DNA from: Heterodera schachtii
Lineage: Eukaryota; Nematoda; Chromadorea; Rhabditida; Heteroderidae
Length of the DNA: 64,000 nt
Direction: 5' to 3'
Assembly (NCBI GenBank): GCA_023374025.1
Contig: SIJG01000054.1
Location: 541,949-605,948, forward strand
Shown one piece after another: positions 22,720 through 35,722 of this stretch. A model generated the notes under the pieces. It was not told the DNA's origin, did not search any database, and saw nothing but the letters and a program-made list of their open reading frames with translations. Every line of letters begins with the position of its first letter. Positions within the stretch are counted from its first letter, which is position 1. The translations under genes were made by a program, and so were the position numbers.

Positions 22720-23400
22720 TTCAAATTTTCAAAATTTTCTCGGCGGCGCTTATCGGCACAGCCGGCCTCTCCCCTGTTCCCCTAAAGTTTTTGAAAAAAT
22801 TCGCTTCGAAAAAAATTCGCAAAATCTGATTTTTGATTCCGATGCAGTTTACGATTTTCTAATTTAAAATTGTTAAAAATGATCATGAGGCGAAAATACA
22901 AAAATTAATATTAATTGATTAATTTTAAACAAAATATTTAAAGCTATGTTGTTAAGTTCTCATTTTTGACCCTAAAGTCTGATTTTTTAGGCATGGTTTC
23001 TAATTTTGTAAAAATTTATATAAAAAAACTTGTATAATTACTATCACTATTTTTCACAATCGAATTGATTAATTATAAATATTAAATAAGCATTTAACAA
23101 AACTTGGCACAAAACGTTAAAAAAAAATTCGGTTTTAGCAAATCCCGATAATCCCGCGGGATCCCGAAAAATTTTTGACCAAATTAATTATTTTGAATCT
23201 AAATTATTATTTTTTTACTTTTATTACATATTATAAAACATTAATTATTTAATATATTTGATGAATCTTTGATTTATTTCTTTTATTTAAAATTTAATAA
23301 CGAAATCATTTAAATTTATTTTTTAAATGTCGATTATAAACTAAAATTACTATTATTTGTTTTAATATTGGAAAAGCACAAACTTAGAATGTTTTTGTTT
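22720..23400. other. repeat remnant then AT-rich spacer
   Basis: Begins with a copy of the GGCGCTTATCGGCACAGCC motif at 22742-22765, then AT-rich sequence without a supported gene. Confidence 0.4.
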
Positions 23401-23408
23401 TATAAATC

Positions 23409-23516
23409 ATGATCTTTAACGTTGAGTGCCACGTTGGGTATAGAAAAAATGCCGTAGAGTCTTTTTTGCGGTCACATAATGAATATTGCCTGACATTTGA
23501 ATATGTTTTTGTTTAA
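23409..23516 (+). CDS. possible small ORF or exon, 35 aa
   Basis: ATG at 23409 opens a 35-codon frame of raised G+C, with the stretch VECHVGYRKNAVESFLRSHN. It could be an exon whose donor I cannot place, or a small gene. Not recognised. The other frames of the same island are also partly open, which limits confidence. Confidence 0.25.
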   Translation: MIFNVECHVGYRKNAVESFLRSHNEYCLTFEYVFV

Positions 23517-23911
23517 TTCTCGATGTTTACTCAAAGTTCATTCTTGTTTGGTGTAATAGTTTTGGCTCAGCTGATGTTTTCATAAGAAATGTTCGGGGTA
23601 GTCATTTTAAAAAATTAATTTATGTCTGGTAGATTTTTTTTAATTAGAAGAGATATTTAATATATTTTCCATCGTAAAAATATTAATTTTTTAATATTGT
23701 AATTGTTTTTCATTGTTTATGTTAATTTTTAAACAAATGTCATTTTCATTTAAATCATTACATTTTACAATTACAGTGATTCCATTTAAAAGCTTACTCA
23801 GTTCCAACTTAGAGTTTTTTCTATTTTTGAGCGTTAGATTAATATTAGTTTTTTATTTTTCATCAGCAAAATTTTTTTATTATCGTTTTATTTTAATTTG
23901 GGTTTTTTAAC

Positions 23912-23994
23912 ATGTTCGGCATTCTGAATTTGAAAGACTTTGCAGCGCAAAAACGTGGCTTTTTGACCCGTAAAAAATCACTATGTCTCCAAAG
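23912..23994 (+). CDS. possible first exon, product unknown
   Basis: ATG at 23912 followed by 27 open codons (starting MFGILNLKDFAAQKRGFL) and a usable donor CAAAG then GTATTT. The island is GC-richer than its surroundings. No downstream exon could be joined in frame, so this remains a guess. Confidence 0.25.
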
Positions 23995-24529
23995 GTATTT
24001 TTTGCAAAAATTATTTTTAAGTCTATTAATTTTTAATTCATGGTAATATTCTTTCGTTGCAAATTATTTATACACACTTTTACTTGGAGAGATAATTAAA
24101 ATTTATTGGTCTTCATGATGATCTTGGTAAGAATAAAATTCTTTTTTTTTTCAATTAGCATTTATTTATATACTAAATTCTTCAAACCATTTAAATTCAT
24201 TGGTATTTGTTAATTTGTCTATTATTATATTTCTTTTAAATTATCATCAGTTAGTTGGCGTGTAGAATCTGATTTACATTCATGGATATATTTGTAATTA
24301 GTGATAGCAAGAATTTAAATCCAATGATTTACTTCATGGCAATAACTTCTTTATTTTAAAATATTAAAATTTTTCTGGAATTTTTATTCTAATTTAGTTT
24401 TAATCTATTTTTCGGCAGAATCTAGGCTTTACAATATATTCCTTTTTCTTTGATTACTGATTTAATAGAGAATAACACCTAATATTTTTATTTTACTTTT
24501 TGACTTTTTTGTCTTTATTTCGCTTGAAT

Positions 24530-24880
24530 TTCAGGGGCCAAAAAATTGACTATTTTTCGAAATTTTTTTTACCACCTTCCAAAAAATCCAAAACGTTTAG
24601 AAGTGGTCTCCTTTTTCCCGGGAAATTCGTTAAAAATCATAAAATTCAAAAAGCTCCGAGGGGGCCTAGCTCGAAAATTTTAGAAAATTTCAAAAACCCA
24701 AAAAAGCATTGGAAAGCACTCGTCGAGCTGTACAAAGAGTTTGTTGGCGCCGATCCGCTAACATCAATTCTGGGAGAGTTATTCACGAAACCAAAAAAAA
24801 ACCGGAAAAAAGGACCAATTTTTACAGAAGCATAACGGAAATACAGTAGGTTGGAACGAAAAATGACCACTTTCCTTGAA
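24530..24880. repeat. degenerate repeat related to 14921 family
   Basis: The phrase GGGGGCCTAGCTCGAAAATT is the inverse of the tract aaatttttgagctaggcccc in the direct repeats at 15020 and 16990. The 111-codon frame read through this region is composed of such repeat phrases and is not accepted as a gene. Confidence 0.5.
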
Positions 24881-24889
24881 TCCTCCCAG

Positions 24890-27290
24890 CAAGCATTTTT
24901 TGATTTGAGCTTTTTAAAAAAATTTCGTAGAACTCCAAACCTTTTTGATTTATAATTATTTCATTATATATGTATATACTAAATTACATTTTCTCAGCAT
25001 ATTAATTATATCACTTATTTCTTAATGTGTAAAAAAATATTAAGCTAAAAATATTGCAATCATAAGAATTAACAAAAGATTTTATGTAAGATTGTTAAAA
25101 ATTGCCGTGATACGAGAGGCAAACTTACTCAAAAAATCTAGAAACTTGGCAATTTGTTAGAAAAGCTTGCGTAATCTATTTTGAATATTTTAAGGACAAA
25201 TATTAAAATTGCCATATTTAAATATAATATATTAATATCTAAATTTTTATTTGTATTTATTCATATTAATATTAAAATATTTTATTTTACGAATGTATCT
25301 TTTTTGGTCGTGTAAACTGCTATAGAACCAAAAAAGGGAAAAATTTTTTTTTTTGCATAATGAACAATTACCAGGAAAAATGTTGATTGAACATTAAAAT
25401 TAACATGTGTGTATTTTTTTTTTACTTTTTATCCTTAATTTAATTTAAAAATTTAGTATAATTAAAATTTGTATTTTGTTAGTTTTATTATGTATTCAGT
25501 TTAATCCTTTAAATACTCTATTTTTAAAATTAAAGTATTTCTGAATATATTATAATCTGGTGTCAAAAAGCAAAAGGTATATTGAAGATTAAAAAAATTA
25601 TTTTTACTAAATTTTTAATATTTTTATATTAATGTTTTTTTCAACATTCAATTAAAGATAGTATGTAAAGCAAAGTTTATTCATTTATTTTTCATTATTA
25701 ATGTTGAAATTATTTTATTTTTTCATGTTTTTATTTAACTTTTAAATTACAATGTGAATTTTATCATAATTTTTCAAATATTTTTTTAAATTATATAAAA
25801 TCAAAAATGTTAGCTTTATTTCTTTTTTTCTCATGTTGTTCTTGCTCAATAATTCTTTAATTAGGTTAAGCATACGCATTATAATTTCTATATTTATCAG
25901 TTTAATTTTTTGATCCTTTTGCATGAAAATAATCATTTGATGTGCAATATTTTTTATATTTCTTAGTTTCATGTTTAACCAATCATTTATTTGAAAAACT
26001 AGGAAATATTTGGAAAAAAAATTTTTAACATTCAATTGGCTTTCTTTCAATGGTAATTTTTTATTTTTAGTAAGGATTCGTGCTTGGTTATAATTTCATA
26101 ATTTTTAATCATATTTTCATATATTTGGATAAGCTTGGATTATAAGTCTATAATTTTTAATCTTTATTTTTGTTAATGCAAACTTTCGTTTAATTTTATA
26201 TACATATCACAAAATTTTGATTTTATTTTTACCAATCAATAATTAAAAGAATTTATATTTTTATAAAAAGGCTTCGTCGTTATTATCTCTTGTTCCAGGC
26301 GCACCCAATCAATATTTACACTTACAATTTATTTTCTGTCACAATTTTTTATGGAATTGTTTTTTTTTAGTTTTAAATATAAACTTAAAACAATTCATTT
26401 TATCTTTTTTTTAAATATTTTATATTGTATATCTCTTGTATTGTCCGTGTTTTGGTAACATTTCAATAATTTTGCTAAAAGGTATAAATAAACGAAAAAA
26501 TGGAAATTTAAATTATTAATGCATCGTTTTCTCAATGCATAATAAATCATGGCTGACAAATGAGTTTTTGTTAGAGTTTGATGTTATTTTCATTACATTA
26601 ATTATTGTTTACCTTCACAAAAAATTTTCATGTCATCAAATTATTAATTTTTTATTTAATACAATTTTCTGAATATTAAAATTATTTTTTACAGCAACTG
26701 TAATTGCTTAAATATTTATTTTTCTATTTCAAATTGTTCAATATTAAATTTCCAACTAAAAATGGAGTATGAATAAAATAATGTTTTTAGACAGTATATT
26801 TGCTTTAATGCAGATAAACTTTTTCGATTTTTTTTGTGAATTATATAATGTTCTTAAACATATTTTGTTTATATTCGTATTCATTCTATTTTATTATTGT
26901 ATAATATTTTCATATATTTATTTTTTCATTTATTTTATTCAAAATGTTTGAGTTTATATCTACATTTTTCTTTCCACTATAATAATTTTATCAAATACCT
27001 TTTTACACTTATTTCTTGCATTAGCCTTTAAATATAAATTTATTCAATTTATTTTAGTGTATTTAGCCTTTCTTTATATCTTTGATTATAACGATATTAA
27101 CATTTTAGGCTTGTTTTTCTTTTTCGAAGTTTTATTTTATATATTTTTCCTCTATTTCATAATAATGTTGAGATTAATTATTGGAAATTTTTAGGCCTTA
27201 TGTTTTTCCTTAGCTATTCTCAAACCCTAGCTAAAACATACATATATTTGTTTATTTGTAATGCTTGTTATTCTTTGAAATTCTAAATGT
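24890..27290. other. long AT-rich spacer
   Basis: No gene supported. A 102-codon minus frame at 25742-26050 (Asn/Lys/Ile-rich) has the composition of translated AT-rich spacer. A GC island at 26280-26330 has a TTCCAG acceptor followed by an open frame, but no other exon joins it. Confidence 0.4.
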
Positions 27291-27295
27291 TTGGN

Positions 27296-27540
<245 letters not shown>

Positions 27541-29060
27541 CACGCACACATACATGTATTTTCACCTTACCTGCATCTGCCCCTGCACCGAAAACACGCA
27601 CTCATTTTGCATCTAACATGCACCCTACTCTTCCAGGCACAACACTTTTTGCACCAACTTTGCACCACACCACATGTGCACGCACGCACACATCAACGTT
27701 GCACAACATCACATGTGCACACACACACACACGCAACCTACACACCACGCATACGCACCTGCACGCACTTGCACGCATAAGCACATGCACCCTACCTATA
27801 TTTGCACCTGCATTTGCAAATACATGCAGACCAATGCACGCACACACCCACCAAAGCATATTGATCATGAATGTATACAGTCTGATCTTTCTGATCATTC
27901 GTGCATTTACTTACACACACCTGATCATGCATTCATTTGCTGATCATTTCTACAGTATCTGCTCACCCACTCGCACCGATTACTCTCTCTCTTTCCGATC
28001 ACTTATCATTCTTTACTCAATCACTGATTTATCAATCACTCCCACTATAATCAATTTTGATCATTTCTCCCACTCTGATCACCTTATCACTAACTCTCAC
28101 TCTGACAACTTTTATCACGCACTTCTATATGATCACTCACGCATTCACTAACATGATCATTCTGATAATTTTTTTGATCACCCATTCTCATTCTGATCAT
28201 TTTTATCACTCGCTCTCACTCTGATCATTTTCTGATCAACTCACTCTCTTTCTGATCATTTTCTGATCAGTCTCTCTCTCTGATCACCTTATGATCACTC
28301 ACTCTCACTCTTATCACCTTCTGAGCCTCACTGTCTCTGTGATACCATGCTCACCCCTATCTCTCTCTATAGTCCTTAATGCGATCGTTTTTTCTCACTC
28401 TTCTGATCATTTTCGATCATTCACGCATTCAATTATCTACTCACTCTGGCCGTGTTCTGCTCATACACTCATGCATTCATCATCTCTGATCACTCTCTGT
28501 TCTTCTCACTCTATTTAATTTATGATCACTCACTCTCTATGATCATTCCCAACTCTGATTGCTCTTTCTTTCTCTCTTATCACACACTCATATATTCATT
28601 CACGTCCTCCCTCTGACCGGTTCCGGTCCTACTCAGGCATTGACACACATCTGATCATTTTTTGATCATTCCTTTATTTCTGATCACGCAGTCGCCTCAT
28701 CACATATGCTCCCACTCTTATCTCTTTGTGATCAATCACTCTATGTCTCGGTCTCTTTGATCACGCACTCGTCCCTACTCATTCACTGGTCAAATCTGAT
28801 CACTCACTCTCTCAATGATCACTGTAACTTGGAGCACTCTCTCTCTTTATCACTCAGTCGGTCCTAAACATTCATTGATCATTCGCTCAGTCACTGATTA
28901 CTCAGTCACTCATTTTTAGTCGATCTCGGACTCACTCACTCGCTTGATCACATAAGCACCCAATTACGCAGTGTACTTCTATTCACTCACAGGTACCTAC
29001 CACTCTGATCAATGGTTTTCCACCTAATCTTCACTGATTGAGCATATGATTTCTCATTTT
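27541..29060 (+). repeat. degenerate CA then GATCA-CTCACTC simple region
   Basis: From 27541 to about 27860 the sequence is GCAC/CACA-rich, then grades into more than a kilobase of imperfect units such as TGATCACTCACTCTC. TGATCA occurs dozens of times. There is almost no period drift that would preserve a frame, and open frames are accidental. Confidence 0.85.
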
Positions 29061-29122
29061 TAATCAGTAATCACCACTCATTACATATTTTTTCACTACA
29101 GAATATTATCATTATTTTAAAA

Positions 29123-29317
29123 TTATAGTCTTACATAAATTGGAGGAAGTTTTATTTTAGTTGGAACGGAGTTTGTACCATTTTCTGTGTCCAATTCTAT
29201 TTTTCTTCCTTTAAGCTGTATCTTGGGCCTTAGAATTTTAAATTTTTCTTTTTGAGGAATTTCTTTTTTCTCCAAGTTTTTAGGCGGCCTTCCTCTTTGT
29301 TTCTTTTGTTTATCCAT
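29123..29317 (-). CDS. small AT-hook-like basic protein
   Basis: A 64-codon frame starts ATG at 29317. Near its N-terminus it contains KKQRGRPPKNL, matching the RGRP core of an AT-hook, which binds the minor groove of AT-rich DNA. The rest is Lys/Pro-rich with no further domain. It lies about 130 bp downstream of the polymerase stop codon on the same strand. It may be a separate gene of the same mobile element or a chance frame; the clear motif and the lack of low-complexity repeats favour coding. Confidence 0.45.
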   Translation of the reverse strand: MDKQKKQRGRPPKNLEKKEIPQKEKFKILRPKIQLKGRKIELDTENGTNSVPTKIKLPPIYVRL

Positions 29318-29444
29318 TTTTTATTTTATTTTTTAAATTCTTTTATTTTCTTTTATACATTTAAAAATGAAAATAATATTTTTAGTAAAAAACAAATAAT
29401 AAAATAAATAAAGAGACAATGTTTAAAAAAATTTATTCAAAAAA

Positions 29445-32400
29445 TCACCAACAACCAAAAGGCAAAACACCTAAATTTTCATCGTCCAAAATAATCCTAA
29501 ATTTAAATATTATTTAGAAAAGTAATTAGATAAACGGACCCTTTCTTTTGAATCGGTCGATAATCCTTTGTAATATTACGACTAATCACATAACTTTCCC
29601 TCGTCGGTCTAAAAAAATTATTTTTTTTGCTCAAATTAAAAAACCTACCCAAATTTGTTTGGGTGACTGAACCGAATTTTCTTTTCTTCCTCATAATTCA
29701 AAACCATGTCCTTAAACTCTTCATAATCAATTTTGTTGTTTTTATTTTGCGTCATCCCCCTAATTTTTGTTTTGTACCATATTTCACCATTTTCTTTTTG
29801 TAATTTCAAAGCGTATTGTTTAGGCCCTAAAATTCCAATTTATTTTTATTTATTTTTTATTTCTTACCAGCACAGACAACTTCTAATATTTTGAATCACC
29901 ATATTCTTTAGACATTTCTCTAAAATCAAAAATAAAGGATTTTTTTTTTTGCTATTTTCTTACCCTAAAAAACTCCCTTCCTTAATCGGACACGTTCCTT
30001 TTGGATGCATAAAAAACACGCTGTCTAAAATTTATGTTTAAAAATGTTTTACTTTTTTTTCAACCTGTATCCGTGTAAACTAATTTACAATTTTCTGTAT
30101 TATTTATTTTTTCCATATAAGAGTAAAGTTTAAGCCTCGCTTGTGCGGTCGTCCTAAATTATTATTTAATTATCTTAATTGTTCATATAATTACCATATC
30201 GATATCATGACATTTGAGCATTTATGCTCCTTAATATACTCGTCTTTTTTGCAGTAAATAACCCGTAAAGTTTTGTCATTAAATCTGATCGGTTTAGCCA
30301 TTTCAATTGTATAATCATTAATTAATTCAAAAAACTCCGACGGTTTGCTAATCATTTTTGTTGAACTCAATTTATTCCGCATGCTAAATTTTCCCCTAAA
30401 ATTTTTTTATTATTATTATATTTATTTTATTTTTCTTACCATAAAGAATTTAATGCCAGTTTGGCAATGTGTCGTAACCCGGGATTAAAAATCATTTTGT
30501 TTGAGTCCAATTCAATTTCGTATGTTTCTCTATATGTTTTCACAAATTCCAGTTTATCTTTTTCATTTTTCACATCCTGGGGCCACCCGGAAGCCTCAAC
30601 CTTTAATTTCAAAAATTTTCTAACATATTCTTTAAAAAGACTCCCATCAAAGTTTTCATAATGATAACCACGGTAAAAACGATCAATAATTGCTCCTAAT
30701 TCCAACGCTAAAAAAGGGGATAATTCTTTTAAATGATCTATTTAACCTTTTCTTAATTCCAAGCTACAAAATTCCCCGGTTAATGCCCGCTGTTCGGCAC
30801 TATGTCGACATTTTTTAGAATTTTTGGCAAAAACAAAATCACATTTTGATTTTTTGGCACACGAAGAACAATTAGTGAATAATAATAAGTCGTCCTAAAA
30901 TGGGTTTAGAAATTAAAGAAAAAGAAACTGACATACAGTATGAAACGGTAACACGGGCAATAAATGATTTTTAGGGGGAATGACTCGTACTTTTAAAAGT
31001 CCTTCATAGGGAATATCGTCAGGGGTTGTCCTAAAAATGCATTTAATTCTGTATTCTTTACTGAAATTACCATTGTACTGTATATTGCTTCGGAATGACT
31101 ATTTTTGGGATTCCAACGGGATAGGGGGTGGAATAATTCACCCACGGGTATAGACTAACAATATCGTAAATTGAAATTTCCATATTTTCTGACGCCTCGG
31201 CATAAAGGCATAACGGGCCTAAAACTTAATCATTAATCCAGAAAAAACGATCAAATCTACCGGTACGGCCACCCGCAAAACCATTCCTCGGGTTAATTGG
31301 TCCTATTTCCGGTAAATTATTAAAAAAATTCGCCATTTTCTCATCATAAATTCCGCTTTTTTTGTTTATTTTTTTCTAACATCACATTCCTAAAAAATTT
31401 GGCTATTTAATTTGCTTTTTTTGGGTAATGCCTACCCAAACTTCTTCTACAGTATACCCCATCCTTTTGCCCGCAATTCTTAATCTCTCCATTTTATTTT
31501 GTGTCCTGTCGTAATTTTGCTCTGCAGTAAGACCATTTGCCTGTATCATATATTCCTTATAACATTTTTTGCATCCGTGAAAAGCACACCCCTAAATTCT
31601 AAATATTTTTAAAATTTAATTATTTCCCACCTGAAATTCAATTATGCGCTTTTGTGCCCCAATTATACAGTCGATTTTTAATTTTTTATCTCCGAAAAGC
31701 GATATTTCTCCCCCATTTCCGGCATGTCTCACTTTAACCCCTTCTCTGTACATAATCCATTCAAAATATTTAATCGCTATATTACTCTGACTATCTTTTG
31801 GCTCGAAACCATTCTCTGGAATAATCGGGATTGTTTCGCTATTTTTTAAAAATTTGGCACGAAAAATGCTAAAAAGATGAGTATTTATTTTTATTTATTT
31901 TTGTTCCTACTTCATGCATGAAGACGCTATTGTTGTCGACAATCTCATCACGTCTATCCCGTTTGGTGTTTCGTTATCTTTAGTTATATCAATAAAAATC
32001 TTCCTCAATTTTAAGAGCGCTTTCATTAAAATTTCTGTGTCATTTGAGCAATATTCATCTAATTTCTCATCTGAAATCGATTTTGTTGCAGTTAAAATAT
32101 TTTCTATATACCTAATAAAAACCCGCTGTTATAATTGGCATAATACCATTTTTTAAATTTGTCATATTCTTCTTCACTTAATTCGTCTGGAAAATAATCC
32201 TCAAAAGGCGGGAGGGTAGTCAAAATTATGCCTAAAATTGAATTTTAATTTTTTAATTGAAATCTTTTTACCATAATTTTCTTCTTTGTTAAATTGGTGG
32301 GGAAAGTACAATTTTGATTCACAGTCCAACCCAAATGTTTTTGGTAAATGTGCCAATTTGTTTTGCATTAAAAGCCAACTGTCCCGAAAATGAATTTTCG

Positions 32401-33527
32401 GGAATTTCTCGCCCTTTCTGAAATTAATTTCATAAATTTTTAAATCCGCAACCGTCAGTTGTGGCTGCTTATATCCCAAAGCAGCTAATTCTCGTAAAAC
32501 AAAGTGTGAGTCATAACGTCCTAAAAAATGTTAAGCTTTTTTTTCATTCTTTAATTCTTACCGCTAAAGTGTGCGTATGCATACGTTTCATATTTTTCCA
32601 AATTTATAATCCATTTAACGAAAGAGTTTAACGGGTTAACTCCATCCTTACTACACCATTTTAAATGGTGTGGGCCATCACCGCAAATTTCACAATCCTT
32701 AATTTCTCCCTCACAGTTCGAACAGCTAAAGCGAGCACTAATAAAATTGGGTTTGTGTATGGTTTCTTTTTTCAATGAATTTTCATCCAAAATTGTATTT
32801 GTCTAAAATAAATATATTATTTTTACACTTAAAAACAAATTACCGTGCACTCTAAATCATATGCAACTATCCTATATGGAGCCATTTTTCTAATTTTCAA
32901 ATTTTGCATAAAACACAGTTTTTTGGGGTCGTGAAACAAGTGACATTTTTTACAATGTTTTTCATCTAAATATTTTTATTTATTTCACAATTTATGCTTA
33001 AAATTTACCGCATTCGTGTTTATTTTTTGTGTCAGTCGTGTACTCCATTTCACATTTCGTGCATTTTTTGTATAAATTACAGATTTTCTTTTTGTGGTAC
33101 GCAAAACATTTCTCATTAAAAAAAGACCTATTACAATTATCACAATTATATGTTTTTCTTTCCGGGGGGCACGGGAAACCAAAGCCTTAAATTTTCCAGT
33201 AAATATTCTTTTTTTTTTTAAATTTTACCTATTCTGCAGCATTTTTTACATCGTTCTTCACAATCCAAACTATGTTTTTCCTCAATTTGATAAGTTCTTT
33301 CACAGCTAATGCAATATTTATGTTTAATTGGAAAAAATTGTCCTATACTTTTGATGCCTAAAAATTTTTTTAGAAAATTTTTTTTGTTAAAACTGACCAT
33401 CCCAGTGTTTATTTTCGTGAAAAATGCATACATTATATTTTCGGGGGCCATTCCCCTTAAAAATAGGACGCAACCCAACATCTCTAGAAAAGGCAACAAT
33501 CCGGTATTTTCCAGGAAATTTTGAGTC
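29445..33527 (-). CDS. polB: Polinton/Maverick-type family-B DNA polymerase, 22 exons
   Basis: Protein-primed DNA polymerase B (DNA_pol_B_2 type). Exons, high to low coordinate: 33398-33527, 33229-33357, 33009-33185, 32844-32965, 32562-32802, 32272-32520, 32147-32231, 31911-32111, 31631-31868, 31436-31591, 31267-31389, 31071-31218, 30937-31030, 30747-30894, 30440-30707, 30195-30395, 30065-30153, 29964-30024, 29868-29919, 29649-29826, 29540-29608, 29445-29496. Total ~1070 codons; introns 35-48 nt. In order: Cys/His zinc-ribbon region (residues ~60-165), Exo I (AYDLEC, ~182), Exo II (GRYDSH, ~267), Exo III (YCSND, ~400), polymerase motif A (DIVSLYP, ~637), B (KLALNSLWGKF, ~830), C (YTDTDS, ~933, split by an intron) and KQYALK (~975). 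Two places need one extra base to stay in frame: the A-run near 31370 and near 29895. Start codon not found; the N-terminus is incomplete in my model. Confidence 0.9.
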
Positions 33528-35714
33528 CTAAAAATTGTATTATTTTCTCAATAATCTTTTTTGTTGTCTCCCCTTTTTTTTTAATTTTTTTTTTAATCTT
33601 AATTTAGGATTTGGTTTATTAGAGTTTTGAATATGTTTTGTTCCAATTTTTTTTTTGATGGAAAAAAAAAATAAAAAAAATTTTTTTACACCCAAAAATT
33701 ATATTAAAAAATGAAAAAAACAAAAAAAAAATAAAAAAAAACATTTTTTTTTTTATTTTATTTTTAATTTTTTTTTTTATTATAATTGTAGGGTTAGTTA
33801 AAGGAGAAAAAATTGAGATAAAAGCTCTTCCTTTCATTTGTTTTTGCTAAATTGCGCGCTGGAGATTTCTCATTTGTCATCGCTTTTTTCATTCTTCAAA
33901 TTATAACTTTTTTATTTTATCTTAAGTAGTTTTGCACACTTTTTCCTTTTCCAATAGATGGTGGGGGGGGGGGGGGGTTTACAAAATATTACTGATTGTA
34001 AGCATATGCTAATTTGGAACAATTTTGTCGTACACCATAGAAACATGTGGGCCCTCTCTTTCAGCCCAGCAAAGATATATAATACCTATATTTCGTTCGT
34101 GTGGTTAAGTTCCATAATTTATTTAACGAATTCATATTTTTTTTCCATGTTCTCATATAAATATTTAGGCAATATAAATTTCTACCAGATTAATTTTTTT
34201 CTTTAGATTTACATATATTGTGTCCTTATTTTTCGCTACTTTTGGATTTGTCCTTAAATTTCCATTTATATCTCATCTTTTAATTTTCCAATCAATTTCC
34301 TTTTCCATCAATTAAAGGGACCATCTCCGAAAAGAGAATGTTAGCGTATCCCACCGCCACTCTCCTTACCCATGCGGCTTTTATTTTAATCATTTTTAAT
34401 CATATTATTATATCTTCCATTCCCACACCTTCTTTTTATAATTTAATCAAATAAAAATTATTTATTATTTGTAGTCATCAATGTTTTGAAAATTAAATAA
34501 TTTTATCCCGCTCTAAAAATAAAAAATCCGAGCATTATTTCTTATAAATTTTGTTTCGCATTTTTTGGTATACTCTCTTATTTTTTATGTTCAATTTTCT
34601 AAAATAAGAAAAATCACCATGCAATTTGTTTTTTATCTCTAGAGCCCATTCGCGGTTTATTTATGCGCAAAACTGTCAAAAAAAATTCTTTTCTTTTATT
34701 TTTAATTGTTTTCTTTTTTAATTTTTCCTTTAATGGCTCATATAATCATCATAAAAATACCGAAAATAAAAAAACCATTTTATCCCTAAAATAAAAATAT
34801 TTTTCAAAAATTTCGTGATACTGGGACAAGAAAATAAATATGAAAACAATAAAAAATTTTCGCTCAATTTCATAATATTTCCCGCACCAAGAAATACCGT
34901 AGGACAAAAGAGAGCAGATGAGGGGGATTATTTTAATCAAAATTTTTTCTAAACTTTTTTTTTTCAATTCATATTTATATGATGCATTAAAATTCAGAAA
35001 TCGATAATTTGCGTTGATATCGATTAATTGGGAGGACCACAAAAAAACGGCTGAACATTCGCGCAGTGGTGCGAATGATCCGCCGATACAAATAGGATAG
35101 GGTTTTTTGCATTAAATTAATGGCCGGGGTCTCTTTACAATTTAATCGTTTTTTCGAGATTTATGAATTACTCTTTTTCTCTAATTCTCTTCTCTCTCCT
35201 ATGGTGAATGCGCATCTCTCTGCCCAGGGGGGGCCAAGATTTTTATCCTAATACTACTGATCAGCAACCTTGAAAAGCTCAGGTAACTTGTTTTTATGAC
35301 ATAAGATTTTTGAAAAATTTTTTTCGAAAAAAGGGGGGGGGGGGAACAAAACACAATATTACCGAAATTGGTCAATAAAATTTTAACTTACTCAATTTCA
35401 AGAAGTTCAAAGCGAATTTTATTGTGCAGCGGACGCTGCGGAATTGAAAACAAACTCGACAAATTTGGTAAAGATGTCAAGCTTTTCTATTTTTGTTTGT
35501 GTTCCCATATTGTGAATTGCGATTGGTCTCCAAATTTTCAATTCGTTTTTGCCATTGAAATGCGTGTCCACTAAAACATCAAAACGTGGCGAAATCAATG
35601 CCAATTTTAGACCGAGTTGAGCATGGTCAAAATAAAAGAAAATGTCCAACAAAACATCGCTGCAAATCCAACTGAAATTGTAAAAAAATAACCTTGGAAA
35701 TAAAAAATTCGCAA
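33528..35714. other. A/T homopolymer tract and spacer upstream of polymerase
   Basis: 33550-33800 is dominated by runs of A and T. A 15-base G-run lies at 33962-33977. A GC island at 34320-34385 on the minus strand reads AAWVRRVAVGYANILFSEM but has no clear splice sites. The start of the polymerase gene may lie here. 35330-35345 is another G-run. Confidence 0.4.
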
Positions 35715-35722
35715 TTTGATTT

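Noticed and set aside
24500..24835. 111-codon plus-strand frame
   Set aside because: It is read through phrases of a dispersed repeat (also at 15020 and 16990) and has no splice or start context.
31226..31228. Premature stop codon in the polymerase gene
   Set aside because: A 48-nt GT-AG intron of the same size class removes it and restores the expected spacing before motif A.
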